Assembly (NCBI RefSeq): GCF_024166365.1
Contig: NC_064823.1
Location: 6,752,924-6,816,923 of the forward strand
Origin: Elephas maximus indicus
Taxonomy: Eukaryota > Chordata > Mammalia > Proboscidea > Elephantidae
Direction: 5' to 3'
Length of the DNA stretch: 64,000 nucleotides
This document shows positions 1 to 11,318 of this stretch, in pieces; positions within the stretch are counted from its first letter, which is position 1, and each line of letters opens with the position of its first letter. The position numbers were made by a program, and so were the translations under genes. The notes under the pieces are model-generated. The model had not been told where the DNA came from, searched no databases, and was given only the letters and a program-made list of their open reading frames with translations.

Positions 1-172
1 GACTCATAGCAACCCTAAAGGACGGTGTAGAACTGCCACGTAGGGTTTCTAAGGCTACAATCTTTACAGAAGCAGACTGCCACTTCTTTCTCCCACAGAG
101 CAACTGGTGGTTTCAAACCTCCAACCTTTCAGTTAGCATCTGAATATTTAACCACTGGGCCACCAAGGGTAC
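1..172 (-). mobile_element. AfroSINE, long class, cut by window edge
   Basis: Reads in reverse as a tRNA-derived SINE. The head (CCTTGGTGGCCCAGTGGTTAA-like) is at the right end and the tail is lost off the left edge. It carries the extra block found in the long class (GTAATCTTTACAGAAGCAGACTGCCA-like when read on plus) near 59-90. Not a functional gene. Confidence 0.9.
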
Positions 173-807
173 TTGAACATGATACAGAAGACCTTAAATC
201 CTGATTCTACAGGAACAACAGTGGTAAAAGTTTGTTTATACAGATAAGCCTAATGAATATGGCCATCTACCTTTTCATGTGATTTGTTTTTCTAAGGATT
301 CATTAATTTTATTTGTTTTAAAATGTTAGCTGATTTTCAGAAAAATTTATACAGATATGATGAAATCTGTCTCAATGTTTCTGTATGCTGTAAATATACC
401 GATACGGCATCCACGTTCATGACAACACTGCCACAATTTTTAGACAATGGACAAATTGCATTTTTCATTTTATAATTTCCAAATTGCTAAGGAGACACCA
501 CCTCTCTTTCTCTGACTCACTTTCCATAGATGGAGAAGGAATTAGATAAAAGTGTTACAACTTTAAAAGATGAGTGCAAATAGCTCTTGGAGAATTTTAA
601 ACAACATGGAGTTGTAACTTGATTATTTGCTTTAACCATTCCATTGAATAAATAATACATCATGCATATTTTATTTACTTCTATGACATCTCTTAGGTGT
701 TAAGAAGTTGACTTGTGAAAATGATTATAGCTTTAATATCATCCTCAAGCAGAAGAAAGTCTACACTTAACAGTTAAACATAATACGGCCATTCCGTCGG
801 AGAACTG
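173..807. other. No recognised feature
   Basis: AT-rich sequence with no long ORF and no repeat I recognise. No splice-bounded exon stands out. Confidence 0.5.
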
Positions 808-960
808 AAGCCCTGGCACAGTGGTCGAGAACTTAGCTGCTAACCGAAAGCTTGGCAGTTTGAACCCACCAGCCACTCCTTGGAAACCCTATGGGGCAGT
901 TTTACTCTGTTCTACAGGGTGGCTATGAGTTGGAATTGACTCGATGGCAACAGGTTTGGT
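808..960 (+). mobile_element. AfroSINE, short class
   Basis: Starts GCCCTGGCACAGTGG and continues through CTGCTAACCGAAAG and GCAGTTTGAACCC (decayed B box) to TATGAGTTGGAATTGACTCG and a GGCAACAGGTTTGG tail. The A-box region is shortened, so it is probably transcriptionally dead. Confidence 0.92.
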
Positions 961-1120
961 CAGAGACACTAGTGATGCATTTTCACCATTTTTTTTGGCT
1001 CTGGTCTCAACACCTGAAATAGAAAACATACTTCCTTTAGACAATGCAACTGGAGGATTCTGCCCCTTCTCTTGTAATTTGCAGTAGAATAAATACACTT
1101 GAGACTCAGTTGAACATAAA

Positions 1121-1355
1121 GGTTAAAAATCCAGGTTCTGAAAGCAGACTGTATGAATTCGAAGTCCAACTCCATCACTTATAAAGTATACAGCCTTAAA
1201 AAATTTTCTTAACTTTCCTCTGCCTCAATTGCTTCACTTTTACAATGGGGTTATTAATAATAGCGCTTTCACCACATTGTTATGAGCATCAAATGAGTTA
1301 ATATATGTGCTATGTTTAGAGCAGTATCTGGCAAATACTAAGCTTTAATCCTTAT
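1121..1355 (+). mobile_element. MIR, sense orientation, diverged
   Basis: Follows the MIR order: GGTT..CAGGTTCTG..AGCAGACTG, a TCACTTATAAAG..CAGCC block, TAACTTTCCTCTGCCTCAATTGCTTC, then ACAATGGGGTTATTAATAATAGC and a GAGTTAATATATGTGCTATGTTTAGAGCAGTATCTGGC end (quoted as separated matches). Matching MIR core and tail on recall gives a confident but old, substituted copy. Confidence 0.8.
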
Positions 1356-1370
1356 TAAAATTAAAGGAAC

Positions 1371-1612
1371 TGTTGTTAGTTGCCTTTGAGTTGGCTGTGA
1401 CACTTTGAGGTCCCAGGAATAACAGAGCAAAATGTTGCCCGGCCTTGTGCTATTTTCATATTTGGTATGTTTGAGTCTATTTCCTGGCTATTGTGTCAAC
1501 ACATCTCATTGCAGATTTCCCTAGACTTCAATGGACCTGCACATTACCAAACATGATGTCCTTCTCCAGCGATCATTCCCTTGTAACGGCACATCCAAAG
1601 CAAGCAAGTTAA
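1371..1612 (-). mobile_element. RTE LINE 3' end, 5'-truncated
   Basis: On plus it reads GTTGTTAGTTGCCTTTGAG, then GTGACACTTTGAG, GTTGCCCGGCCTTGTGC, TGTGTCAACACATCTCATTG and ATGATGTCCTTCTCCAG. The same order occurs in the better preserved RTE at 19358-21154. It covers only the C-terminal coding end and short 3' UTR. A short piece resembling an AfroSINE long-class block (GAAGTAGATCACCAG, near 1664) follows it. Confidence 0.8.
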
Positions 1613-1686
1613 AATATTGGACAGTATTCTATGATCCATAGGGTTTTCATTAGCTAACTTCCAGAAGTAGATCACCAGATCAAAGG

Positions 1687-1859
1687 GATCAAACCAAAAA
1701 AACAAACCTGTTGGTGTAGAGTCGATTCTGACTCATAGATACCCTATAGGACAGGGTAGAACTGCCCCATAGGGTTTCCAAGGAGCAGCTGGTAGATTTG
1801 AACTACCAACCTTTTGGTTAGCAGCTGTAGCTCTTAACCTCTGCACCACCAGGGCTCCT
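1687..1859 (-). mobile_element. AfroSINE, short class, with target-site duplication
   Basis: Complete reverse-orientation copy: A-rich tail at 1691-1710, TCGATTCTGACTCATAG, CCCCATAGGGTTTCCAAGGAG, CCTTTTGGTTAGCAGC, and head GCACCACCAGGGCTCC. Direct repeats GATCAAAGG at 1678-1686 and 1860-1868 flank it, which fits target-primed insertion. Confidence 0.93.
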
Positions 1860-2257
1860 GATCAAAGGAATACTGAGTAATAAATATTGAATGCTACCAA
1901 AAAATGGAAAATAACTCTACACTAAAAGTCCGGAGTAAGCATTTACCAATAACACAGAACCTGGGTCAAAGTTCTGGCCACTCGTGCTAATCCCTCTTTG
2001 GACTGAGGTTCCTGTTATTTCTATTTCAAAATCTGCTGCTTCCCTCCTACTTGTTTGCATCCTGAGTAATAGACATGCTCTGCTTTACAAGCCATACAAT
2101 GCAATGAAACCTTTCTCATAAACCAGATTCCCAGGCAAAAGGGGTTATCCATCTTGCCATTTAGATATAAGGTTAAACAAATTGAACTTTAGACCTTGGG
2201 GATGACTATCTATTCTGTTTTTCTCATCATCAGAATTTGAGCCATAGTGGCAAATAT

Positions 2258-2415
2258 GTTGTTGTTTTTAGATGCCACTGAGTCGGTTCCAAGTCACAGC
2301 AACACTACAGGGCAGAGTAGAGCTACCTCATAGGATTCCCAAGGAGCAATTGGTGGATTTGAACTGCTGACCTTTTGGTTAGCAACAGAGTTCTTAACCA
2401 CTATACCACCAAGTC
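2258..2415 (-). mobile_element. AfroSINE with RTE-like GTTGTT tail
   Basis: Reverse copy whose 3' end reads GTTGTTGTTTTTAGATGCCACTGAGTCGGTTCC on plus in two adjoining blocks. This is the same terminal form as the RTE 3' end, instead of the AAACCAAACCC form of most copies. Body and head follow the usual SINE order. It is one of the copies showing that SINE and RTE share a tail. Confidence 0.9.
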
Positions 2416-3620
2416 TTATTTTCTAATGGTATGACAATTTTATTTTATTAAGAAATGAGAACATAGATGCAAGATTTGATTATCTTCAAGTGTTGGAATC
2501 AACATCCAAATTGCGTTCTAGGGAATTATGTGCAGAACTATGACATTTATTTTCCCCTCTTGCCCTAAAGTACTAAATGGAATCAAAATGATTGAATCCA
2601 ACTGACTCTTTTATATTGTATATAATACTGTACAGAATCATAAAATACTCTGCAAACTTTCGGAAAGTCTTAATGTAGCTGCAATAGTTTCAGAGTAGGG
2701 ATACACGTAATAATCACAGGTAAGAAAGGTCTTCCTTGTACAGATTTAAAAATACTAGGCAGGAAATTTTTTTTTTTTTCTTGCTCACTCCTTTTAGATC
2801 TACTTACAGCCTTATATTTTCTTTCATAGTATAATAGGCTAAGATAACACAAGACGCATGAGTGAAGAATTTATCTGGGTTCATTGGACAATTTCTATCC
2901 TGTCCACACATCGCTGAAATGGTTGGTTTTAGAAAGGTTTCCTTGCAGGGACAGCAGAGTGAAACCGTGATGTGCAGAGACCTCTAGAGACAGGAAAGCT
3001 TAACTGCACTTAAGACGGTGCAGACGCAGTTCAAGGCTGTGCTGTCATCGACTTCCTCGGGGAGCTGTAACACGGCTGTGAAGAGAACGAGGCACTATGC
3101 TAATCATGCTGATGTGGTTAAAATCGGTGTTCGCAAAAGCCTTATGCTTTTGGCCGTTTTCCCCTTAAAGCGTTAATTACGGTAAAATATGCTTTATATT
3201 TGCTCTACTGCAAAAATAATGATTAAACAACAGATGTTCATAAAAATACATAAATTATCAATGTGTGCACATTTATTTTTTAGAAAAACAGGAAGTTTTA
3301 TCTGCTGTATGGCATAAAGATATTCTTTTTACTTTACCTTTTACCTGTTTGGAGGAAAAACATCGGTGTTACGTTTAGTTTCCATTTTCGATATCTTTGA
3401 TTCATCCCTTTATACTCCTGAGTATGTTCGGCAGTCATCTTTCAATGTCCATTATTCATAAGGAATTGTGGGGCTAGAAATGCCACAGTTTGCAGCTTTG
3501 TCAGTTTTGTCCTCATTTTAACAGGTTTTTGCTCTGCACACAGAATTGTGAATATGCAAAGTTGTATCTTTCCTGCTACAAAGAAACAGACCAATTAACA
3601 GCTGTACTAAAGTATGTGTT
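2416..3620. other. Unassigned sequence, with a CpG-bearing block at 2930-3190
   Basis: No gene or repeat recognised. Most of it is AT-rich. About 2930-3190 is different: it keeps many CpGs (for example near 3006, 3025, 3050-3075 and 3126-3180) and holds TAAT-type motifs near 3100 and 3175. No ORF in the block looks coding. It might be a conserved non-coding element, but that is only an inference from composition. Confidence 0.4.
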
Positions 3621-3623
3621 CCA

Positions 3624-3678
3624 TCTCTCTCTCCCTCCCTCTCTCTCTCTCTCTTTATATATATATATAAATATATAC
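3624..3678. repeat. (CT)n followed by (TA)n microsatellite
   Basis: CT-rich tract with CCCTCCCT interruptions passes directly into TATATATATA. ORFs called across it on either strand are low-complexity artefacts. Confidence 0.9.
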
Positions 3679-3710
3679 CGAAAACTCGCAAACACATGCA
3701 TATATTTTCA

Positions 3711-3874
3711 ATTGTTACCCGCTCCCTAGTCCACTCTGACTCACAGCGACCTCGTGTGTCACAAAACAAAGCATTGCCCGGTCCTGCGTCGCCTCCGCGA
3801 GTCCATTGTTCTGCCTATTGTGTCAGTCTATCTCATGGAAGATTTGCCTCGTTTTCCCTGGCACTCTACCAAAC

Positions 3875-3875
<1 letters not shown>
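3711..3875 (-). mobile_element. RTE LINE 3'-end fragment
   Basis: Contains CCACTCTGACTCACAGCGACC, then AAAGCATTGCCCGGTCCTGCG, TATTGTGTCAGTCTATCTCATGG and TGGCACTCTACCAAAC. These correspond block by block to 19383-19560 in the long RTE copy. It is truncated before the GTTGTT tail and stops at a CA repeat. Confidence 0.75.

Positions 3876-3876
<1 letters not shown>

Positions 3877-3909
<33 letters not shown>
3877..3909. repeat. (CA)n microsatellite
   Basis: Uninterrupted CA dinucleotides directly next to the RTE fragment. Confidence 0.95.
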
Positions 3910-3910
<1 letters not shown>

Positions 3911-3978
3911 AGACTACTTAAAATATCCACTGAGTCATTACTCTGCAAGTACACAATTAGACTGCTTTAGGTGAACCA

Positions 3979-4192
3979 AGGAGTCCCTGGTTGGTGCAAA
4001 CTAATACTAAGTGCTAGGCCCCTAACTGAAAGGTTGAAGATTTGCGTTCACCCAGAGGCACCAAGGAAAAAAAAAAAAATGTCTTGTAATCTTCTTCTGA
4101 AAAGTCAGCCCTTAAAAACTCCATGGGTGTACATTTCTACGTGATACACACGAGGTTGCCACGAGCTGGAATCGACCCGAATGCAACAGTAC
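3979..4192 (+). mobile_element. AfroSINE, long class, diverged
   Basis: Head AGGAGTCCCTGGTTGGTGCAAA, then CCTAACTGAAAGGTTGAAG, TTCACCCAGAGGCACC, TCTTCTGAAAAGTCAGCC, an AAAACTCCATGGG block, and a terminal CACGAGCTGGAATCGACCC. The middle carries the extra block of the class with CTTCTGAAAAATCAG, interrupted by an A-run at 4067-4079. Confidence 0.85.
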
Positions 4193-4592
4193 CTAGAGAT
4201 GAATCAGAGATAAACAAAGCAAAACAAACAAACAAAAAAGAACATAAACACAGGCACAATTTTATAAGGACTAATGATTTTTTATTATTTACAGCATAAA
4301 TTCTGTCTATTCACAGTAAAATGTTTCTCACAATGAAAAGGATTGTTAGGTTATATTTTACAGTTAGAGTTTGAGGCTAACTACTGTCCAGTCTACCATG
4401 CTGAAGATATTTTGTTACTACTTATTACGTGTTAATGAAAGAAATCAGAAGTTAGAATCACATTCTTTTTATAAATAATACATTTGCCAATGCTTTCTTT
4501 TTCAAATTACTAAGTGATATAATTAATATTTTGTCATAGATTGATAAAGAAGATGATATCCTGAGAAATTAAGTTTTGAATAATATCACATA

Positions 4593-4744
4593 TTAAGAGC
4601 TTGGCTGCTAACCAAAAGGTTGGCAGTTCGAATCTATCAATTTCTCCTCGGAAACCCTTTGGGGCAGTTCTGGTCTTTCCTACCGGGTTGCTATGAGTCA
4701 GAATCAACTTGAGGGCAACAGGTTCGGGTTTTTTTTTTTTTTTT
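4593..4744 (+). mobile_element. AfroSINE, 5'-truncated, with long T-run tail
   Basis: Begins at TTAAGAGCTTGGCTGCTAACC without the usual CCCTGGTGG start and so without the A box. B-box-like AGTTCGAATCTATC, TATGAGTCAGAATCAACTTGA and a GGGCAACAGG end follow, then about 16 T. Confidence 0.9.
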
Positions 4745-6279
4745 AATGTGGACATACAAGTTATATTTAAATAGATGTATGTATATTCAAATATGAGTTA
4801 CTATAGAATACTCATGGACTTGGCTTTTTAAAATTTGTTGATGCTGTTTGTAAATAAAAGTATAGCATATTGCTGAAAGTGTTTTCAGTAGCATTCTTTT
4901 TTAGAGGGACATTTGTATGAGTCCCCGAATATGAAATAAATTGAATATGTCTGTGAACTCATCTGACTGATTAGAAAAAAAGATGCTCACACACATGAAG
5001 TAGGTTTTACAAAGTTATATAGATATTTAGTGGCAGAACCAGAGGTAAAATTTACATTTACTAGTTTCTAATACAATGTTCTATATTTACTTGAAATTTA
5101 CTAGAGATCAGGCAACATAAAAGTAAAGTCTATATATTTACTTTAATTACTTAAAGTGCTAAGGAAATGATAACATAATTTCTTATCCACATATTATCTG
5201 TAGTAATATGTTATAATCTGTATAAATGTTTGATGTAGCTAATTTAATATAGCTAATACATCTGACAGCAAGATTAATGCCCCAGCAACTGTTTTGCGTT
5301 CTGTTTTTACTGCTAAGTAGGCTAATAATTTAGTTTAGTAGTGAGCTGTATTCATAATATACAGTAAATAGACTGAATTTCTCTTCTTTCTGAATCGAAA
5401 TGTAGTACAGAATAGAATGAGAGTGATTTAAATACAAATAAGAAATATCTAGCTTTGGATGGGTCAAAGGAAATACAAATACGCTAAAAATACTGCATAA
5501 GAAACCAGACCAAAGTAAACAAACAAACAAGAACAGAATTGAGCATAGTGATGGTAAAGGAAGTGAAAAAAAGTAGCTGGACACAGAAATTTGTCAAAAG
5601 TGAAAGTGAAAATGCAAGCCAGGAAAGAGAATCAGGTGTGAAGAATCAGGTACAGAAGCGATGACAATTACAAAGTCAGCTTTCACTCGACACTGTTTCA
5701 TATTGAAAGTAGGGACCATGTGTTAACTTATGCAGTAATATGTGTGGAGTAGTTGGTAACTGGAATAGTCACCACAGGAAAAAGTTTCAGACACTTATAC
5801 GTTAATGAGAAAAATCTGGCTGATGCTGCCCATACAAGACATACCGACATTGAGAGAGATCATCTTGATGTAAATTCTGGCTACGGTGTAACTGACTGAT
5901 AAAGAGATTCCTTTCTGAAACCAGATATGTGAGAGAATGCAAGGAAGTACAGTGACATTAGTCTTCTGAGGAGTGAGGACAGGAATAGGTGGTTTGCTGA
6001 CTTTCAAGTTGATGGGAAGACATAAATTTTCCTTACCTCAAGTTGGTGCTTAAACCTTCCTTTCCACAGAGTGACCTGCTGTGCCTGTTCAGGGAATAAC
6101 CTCAAACACTAATTTGCATGAACACCATTGATTTATTTTTATGTATCTGGCTGGGGGGTGGGGGGAAGATGCAGGTAGGTGGGAAAAATGTAAGAGATTT
6201 TAGATAAATTTTAGGTGTTCACACATACACGTATTGATTCTCATATCTGAAAGCTTTCTTCTGAAACTTGTTCCTTTTT
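4745..6279. other. Mostly unassigned, AT-rich; possible MIR core remnant
   Basis: No gene seen. Near 5010-5060 the words AAAGTTATATAGATATTTAGTGGCAGAACCAGAG resemble the antisense MIR core in separated blocks; this is a weak call. The small ORFs (for example 5330-5584 minus) have no recognisable domain. Confidence 0.4.
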
Positions 6280-6330
6280 CCTGGAATTTAATTTACATGA
6301 AATAATTGCACAAAGCTTAAGCATACAATG

Positions 6331-6930
6331 AGATCTATCTATCATCTATCTCTCTATCCTTCCCTCTATCATCTATCCATCTCTCTATCCATCATCTCTC
6401 TATCCATTATCTCTATCATCTCTCTCTCTATCATCTCATTTCTCTCTCTACCATCTCTCTAGCTGTCTATCATCTATCTATCCATCTATCTACCTATCTA
6501 ATGTATCTACCTACTTACCTACCTATCATCTGTCTATCCACCCATCCACCCACTCACCCACCATCCATCCACCTACCCACCCTCCCACCCACCCATCCAT
6601 CCATCCATCCATCCATCCATCCATCCATCCATCCATCCATCCATCCATCCATCCATCCATCCATCCATCCATCCATCCATCCACCCACCCACCCACCCAT
6701 CCATCCATCCATCCATCCATCCATCCACCCACCCACCCACCCACCCACCCATCCACCCACCCATCCATCCATCCACCTGTCTAATCTACCTACCTACCTA
6801 CCTACCATCTATCTACCTGTCTGTCTATCTATCTAATCTATCTGTCTATCTATCTACCTGTCTATCTATCTGTCTGTCTATCTATCTATCATCCACCCAT
6901 CTATCTCTAGTTAGCTAGCTATCTATATCT
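6331..6930. repeat. Compound tetranucleotide array (CTAT/CCAT/CCAC)n
   Basis: About 600 bp of ATCT, ATCC and ACCC units. The purest part is ATCC at roughly 6590-6680, with ACCC interspersions at 6681-6760 and CTAT/CTGT variants at both ends. Being tetranucleotide, it stays open in several frames and gives false Ser-Ile-His-Pro or Met-Asp-Gly-Trp ORFs. Confidence 0.97.
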
Positions 6931-7305
6931 CTGTGTAACCGCCATACAATTCTGCCACCTCAGAGTGACACTACTTTCATATGTGTCACCCTAAATTATT
7001 TTTGCCTGTTTTTGAATTTCATGTAAGGGGAAGAGGCATCTTTGTGTCTTTTTTTCCCCCACTCAATCTGTTTCTGTGATTCTTTAATGTTTTGTGTTGA
7101 TCAGAAATATTTTGTTTTTATTGCTGTGTAAAATTCCATTGTTTGTAAATAACACAATCTTTTTATCCATTCTCCTGTGGCTGGAAATTTAGATTGTTTC
7201 CAGTTGGAGTTGTTATGAAAAAGCTGCTATGAATACTCTTGTATGGGTTATTGAACTCAGCTTTCTTGGGTATACACCTAAAAGTGGAGGCCCTGGATAG
7301 GGTAG

Positions 7306-7834
7306 CGTGATGGTTAAGATTTTTTGTCAACTTGGCTGGGCCGTGACTCTCAGTGTTTTGGCAGTTATATAATGTTGTGATCACTTCCCTGTTGAAATTT
7401 GATATGTGGTCACCCCCATAATGGAATCTGCTGAGTGGTACCAGCTGGATGTGGCCTGTGGCAGCTCACCACCCCCTCAGCCTTTGTCTCCTTCCTGCTT
7501 GCCTTGCCAAGGTTCTTGGCTTGTTCTGGATCCAGCAGCTGCCTCTTGTCTGACCTCCAGTTATTGGGAGTTGAGCTACCAGCTTGCCTGTCCATCTTGG
7601 GATTCCTCGACCTTCACAGCCTGTGAACAGCAGCCCTCCTCTCCAACCTGCCGGTCTTGGGTTTCACCACCTTCGGTGACCCCATGAATTGGGAGAGGCC
7701 TCTATCCTGATCCATCGACTGGGGATGTTCCAAGCTCTACAATCACGTGAGCTGTTCCCTTGATATAAATCTTTCTCTCTATATATTTATATGCTTTACT
7801 GGTTTTCCTTCTCTAGAGAACCCAGCTTAAGACA
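7306..7834 (+). mobile_element. Complete solo LTR (ERV-L/MaLR-like), 5-bp TSD
   Basis: Bounded by GGTAG at 7301-7305 and 7835-7839. It starts CGTGATGGTTAAG (expected TG, first base mutated) and ends CTTAAGACA. It contains the TGTCAACTTGGCTGGGCC block near the 5' end, a GC-rich middle and a polyadenylation-like ATAAATC near 7765. It interrupts an L1 whose sequence continues on both sides. A related, incomplete copy lies in reverse at 47253-47633. I recognise the repeat type but not its family name with certainty. Confidence 0.78.
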
Positions 7835-8829
7835 GGTAGGCATGTTTTTAAATTTATTAGTAGGTACAAAAATTTTTTCAAAGGGATTGTAAAAACATAC
7901 CCTCCTGTGAGCAATCAATAAGATTCTACTTCACAACCTAACACTTGGAATTATCGGCCTATTAAATGTTAATAATACATGGGTGAGTAATGATATCGCA
8001 TTCTGGTTTTAATTTGCATTTTACTGATGACTTTTGAAACTGAGCATCTTTTCATGTCCTTATTGATCAGATGTTTGCCCAAGTTTTTTGTTTGTTTATT
8101 TTTTTTTGTTTGCTTGAAATCTGATTAATGAATTGAGCTCATTTATATATTCTGGATCTGAATCCTCCATCAGTCTCAGTCTGTGGCTTGGTTTTTCATT
8201 TACTTAATAGTCTTTTTGCTGGCACAAAATTCTGAATATTGATGGAGTCTAACTGATGGATCTTTTCATATGTTTAGTGTTTTTTGAGTTCTGTTCCAGA
8301 ATTATTTATGAGCATATCCTCTAATGTTTCTTCTAGAAACTGTGTGGTTTTAATTTTCAAATTTAAATCTAAGGTCCATCTCGAATTAATTTCTGCATTT
8401 GGTATTAGAAAAGTTCACTTTTTAAAACTGCATATCCAGTTTCTTCAAAATTTTCTTTCCATATTGAATTGTATTGGTGTCTTCATCAAGAATTAGTGAT
8501 ATATAAGTGAGGATCTATCCCTGGATCCTATTCTGTTCCATTATTACTTTAGATTACCTTATATATGCCTTTGCATTTTTATAAAAAATTTAGAGTCTCC
8601 TTGTTGGTTTCCACAAAAATACTGCTCAGACATTGACTGAGATTACTTTAAATATTTACATCAGTTTAGGAGAATAGATGTTTGAAGATATTGGATCTCA
8701 CAATCCATAAATGTAGTATTTTTCTCTATTCATTTAAATCTTATTTAAATTCTCTCAGAAGCGTTTGGCAGTTTTCAATGTAATGGACTTCAGTATATTA
8801 TTTAAGAAATAAAAATATGTTTGCCATTT

Positions 8830-10316
8830 ATGAGCAGCAGCCCAAAATCCATTACATAAAGAAAAGACAGTCTCTTTAACAAATGGTGCTGGCATAACTG
8901 AATATCTGTCTGCAAAAAATGAAATAAGACCCATACCTCATACCATCCATAAAAACTAACTCAAAATAGATCAAAAACCTAAATATAAAATCTAAAACGA
9001 TAAAGATCATGGAAGTAAAAATAGGGACAATGCTAGGAGCCTAATACATGGCATAAACAGAATACAAAACATTACTAACAATGCACAAACACCAGAAGAG
9101 AAACTAGATAACTGGGAGCTCCTAAAAATCAAACACATGCTCATCAAAAGAATAAAAAGACAACCTACAGACTGGGAAAAATAATTTTGGCTATGACATA
9201 TCCGATCAGGGCCTAATCTCTAAAATCTACAAGACACTGCAAAATCTCAACCACAAAACAAAAAATAACCCAGTTAGAAAGTGGACAGAGAATATGAACA
9301 GGCACTTCACCAAAAAAGACGTTTAGGCAGCTTACAGATACACGAGGAAACGCTTATGATGATCACTGAAGTGCAAATCAAAATTACAATGAAATGCCAT
9401 CTCATCCCAATGAGGCTGGCATTAATCCAAAAAACACAAAATAATAAATGTTGGAGAGGTTGTGGAGAGACTGGGACACTTATACACTGAGGGAGGGAAA
9501 GTAAAATGATACAACCACTGTGGAAATCAATTTGGCACTTCCTTAAAAAGCTAGAAATAGAAGTAGCACAGAATCCAGCAATCTCATTCCTTGGAATATA
9601 TCCTTGAGAAATAAAGCCAGCACAGAAATAGATATATGCACATCGATGTTCACTGCAGCATTGTTTACAACAGCAAAAACATGGAAACAACCAAGGTGCC
9701 CATCAACCTATGAATGGATAAACAAATTACGGTATATTCATACCATGGAATACTACACAGGGATAAAGAACAATGAGGAACCTGTGAAACATCTCACAAC
9801 GTGGATATTTCTGGAAGGCATTATGCTGAGTGAAATCTGTCAGTTTCAAAAGGACAAATATTGTATGAGACCAGTATTATAAGAACTCAAGAAAAGGTTT
9901 AAACACAGAAGAAAACGTTTTTTGATGGTTACAAGGATGGGAAGGGAGGGGAGATGGGAATTCACCAACTAGATAGTAGATAAGAATTACCTTAGGTGAA
10001 GGGAAGGACAACACACAATACAGGGGAAGTCAGCACAACTGGACTAAACCAAAAGCTAAGAAGTTTCCTGAACACAGCGAAACACTCTGAGGGACAGAGT
10101 AGCAAATGGGCAACTCTTCTCCAGGTGTGGGATGAGAAGGTAGAAAGGGTTAGGAGCTTGTTGAATGGACGCAGGAAACCTGGGATGGGAAGGGGAAGTA
10201 TTCTGTCATAGGGATTGCAACTAGGGTCATATAACAATATGTGTATAAATTTTTGTATGAGAAATTAACTTGAGTTGTAAACTTTCACCTAAAGCACAAT
10301 AAATTTTTTAAAAAAG
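8830..10316 (+). mobile_element. L1 3' end (ORF2 C-terminus plus 3' UTR), 5'-truncated
   Basis: Collinear with L1 ORF2 C-terminal coding sequence: AACAAATGGTGCTGGCATAA (8880), GAAGAGAAACTAGATAACTG (9096), CATCTCATCCCAATGAGGCT (9400), TGTTGGAGAGGTTGTGGAG (9450) and TACCATGGAATACTACACAG (9743). The 3' UTR runs from about 9900 to an AATAAA and short A-run at 10299-10316. The frame is broken, for example by a TAG shortly after 9320. The tail matches, in reverse, the 3' ends at 31485, 33825 and 48380, so this is the host's own L1 lineage. Confidence 0.92.
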
Positions 10317-11307
10317 TGTGTTATAACTACAGAGAATAAAAATTTTAGTTACCAGTAAGGTATTATTTTTATTGTCTCTTAGTTTCCTTTCCTCCCTTCT
10401 CATTCAATCCTTTTGTTGCTAAATTGCTTATCTTCCTGCTGCACATTCCAAGGAGTGTCCCGAAGAATTCACCTGCTCATTGCCACTCACTCTTCTTTTA
10501 AATTCAACTCAGAGTGAAAATGTGATCTTTTCATGGGGAAAGATAAACTGTCAACCTCACCAGAGAAAATCTATCAATGTTTACAGCCTCCAGGACTCCA
10601 AGACATGGGCAATTTTAATTTTATCCCCTGAGATCAAATTTCTATGATTTTCAGTAAGACCCAATTCTTCTGGGTGGTGTGTACTGCCCTAGACTTAAAC
10701 TTTACTGGTTCACCTTCCCTGGCTTTCAAAGTCCAGGGGCCATTTTCCTGATGAAGGTTGACACTCGAACATCTCAGAAGGCAGAACATCTGCAAGGCTG
10801 AAAAGGCAGTGGGGGAGTGGGGAACTAGGATTAGCAACCACTTTCCTGCTGCCAGTGCACCTGCCAGATAAGCTGACCAGAAGCACAGGGTCATGTAAGC
10901 TTCATGTGTGGCAAGCCAAGTTATTGTTTTTGTAATAATAAATATTAAAGAATCCATCACCATTACCTAACATAAAGTAATAACTTTGCAATATTTTTCT
11001 CCTTTGAGAGATTTAGCAAAGATATCTGGTGTTCTTATTTATTTTGTTTTCTCCCAAAGACAGGCCTTCTTATTGATTGGAAAATAAAAATATTACCCTA
11101 AGTTTCAGAATAGCTTTTCCATAATTCAAAAGACTGCTTTAAAGTTAAGATATTCAAATTAACCTTGCGTTTTTCTTTGTTTCTATCCCACAGGAAATGT
11201 TAGTTCAGTGATAAATGATGTGGAAGTTTAATAAACATATCTTGTGTGGAGGCATTTGAAGAATCACCTAAATACTCAGTATTCAGATGGACAAAAATTT
11301 GGTTCAC
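10317..11307. other. No recognised feature
   Basis: Moderately AT-rich, single-copy in appearance. The 109-codon minus-strand ORF at 10634-10963 has no recognisable domain and no codon bias I would trust. Confidence 0.45.
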
Positions 11308-11318
11308 TATATGTAGAA

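Larger units (their letters stand above)
6280..8815 (-). mobile_element. Old L1 3' region, split by a tetranucleotide array and a solo LTR
   Basis: Three pieces are collinear with the antisense 3' end of old mammalian L1s: 6280-6330 (AATTTACATGAAATAATTGC), 6931-7305 (GTGTAACCGCCATACAATTC; GTTTCCAGTTGGAG; CTTGGGTATACACCTAAAAG) and 7835-8815 (GGTTTTAATTTGCATTTTAC; GATCTTTTCATATGTTTAG; TGGCAGTTTTCAATGTAATG). The gaps hold a 600-bp array (6331-6930) and a 529-bp LTR (7306-7834). The coding frame is broken throughout. Confidence 0.8.

Noticed and set aside
41..175. Possible independent element at the left edge
   Set aside because: It is the long-class AfroSINE cut by the window border, matching other copies in the same order.
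6590..6680. Regularly spaced repeats resembling a CRISPR array
   Set aside because: Units are 4 bp without unique spacers; this is a microsatellite in a mammalian genome.
6501..6836. 111-codon plus-strand ORF and three minus-strand ORFs of 67-80 codons
   Set aside because: All lie in the tetranucleotide array; tetranucleotide repeats without stops are open in several frames and encode trivial 4-residue repeats.
10634..10963. 109-codon minus-strand ORF as a possible exon
   Set aside because: No domain and no convincing splice or start context; chance ORF of this size is expected in 64 kb.
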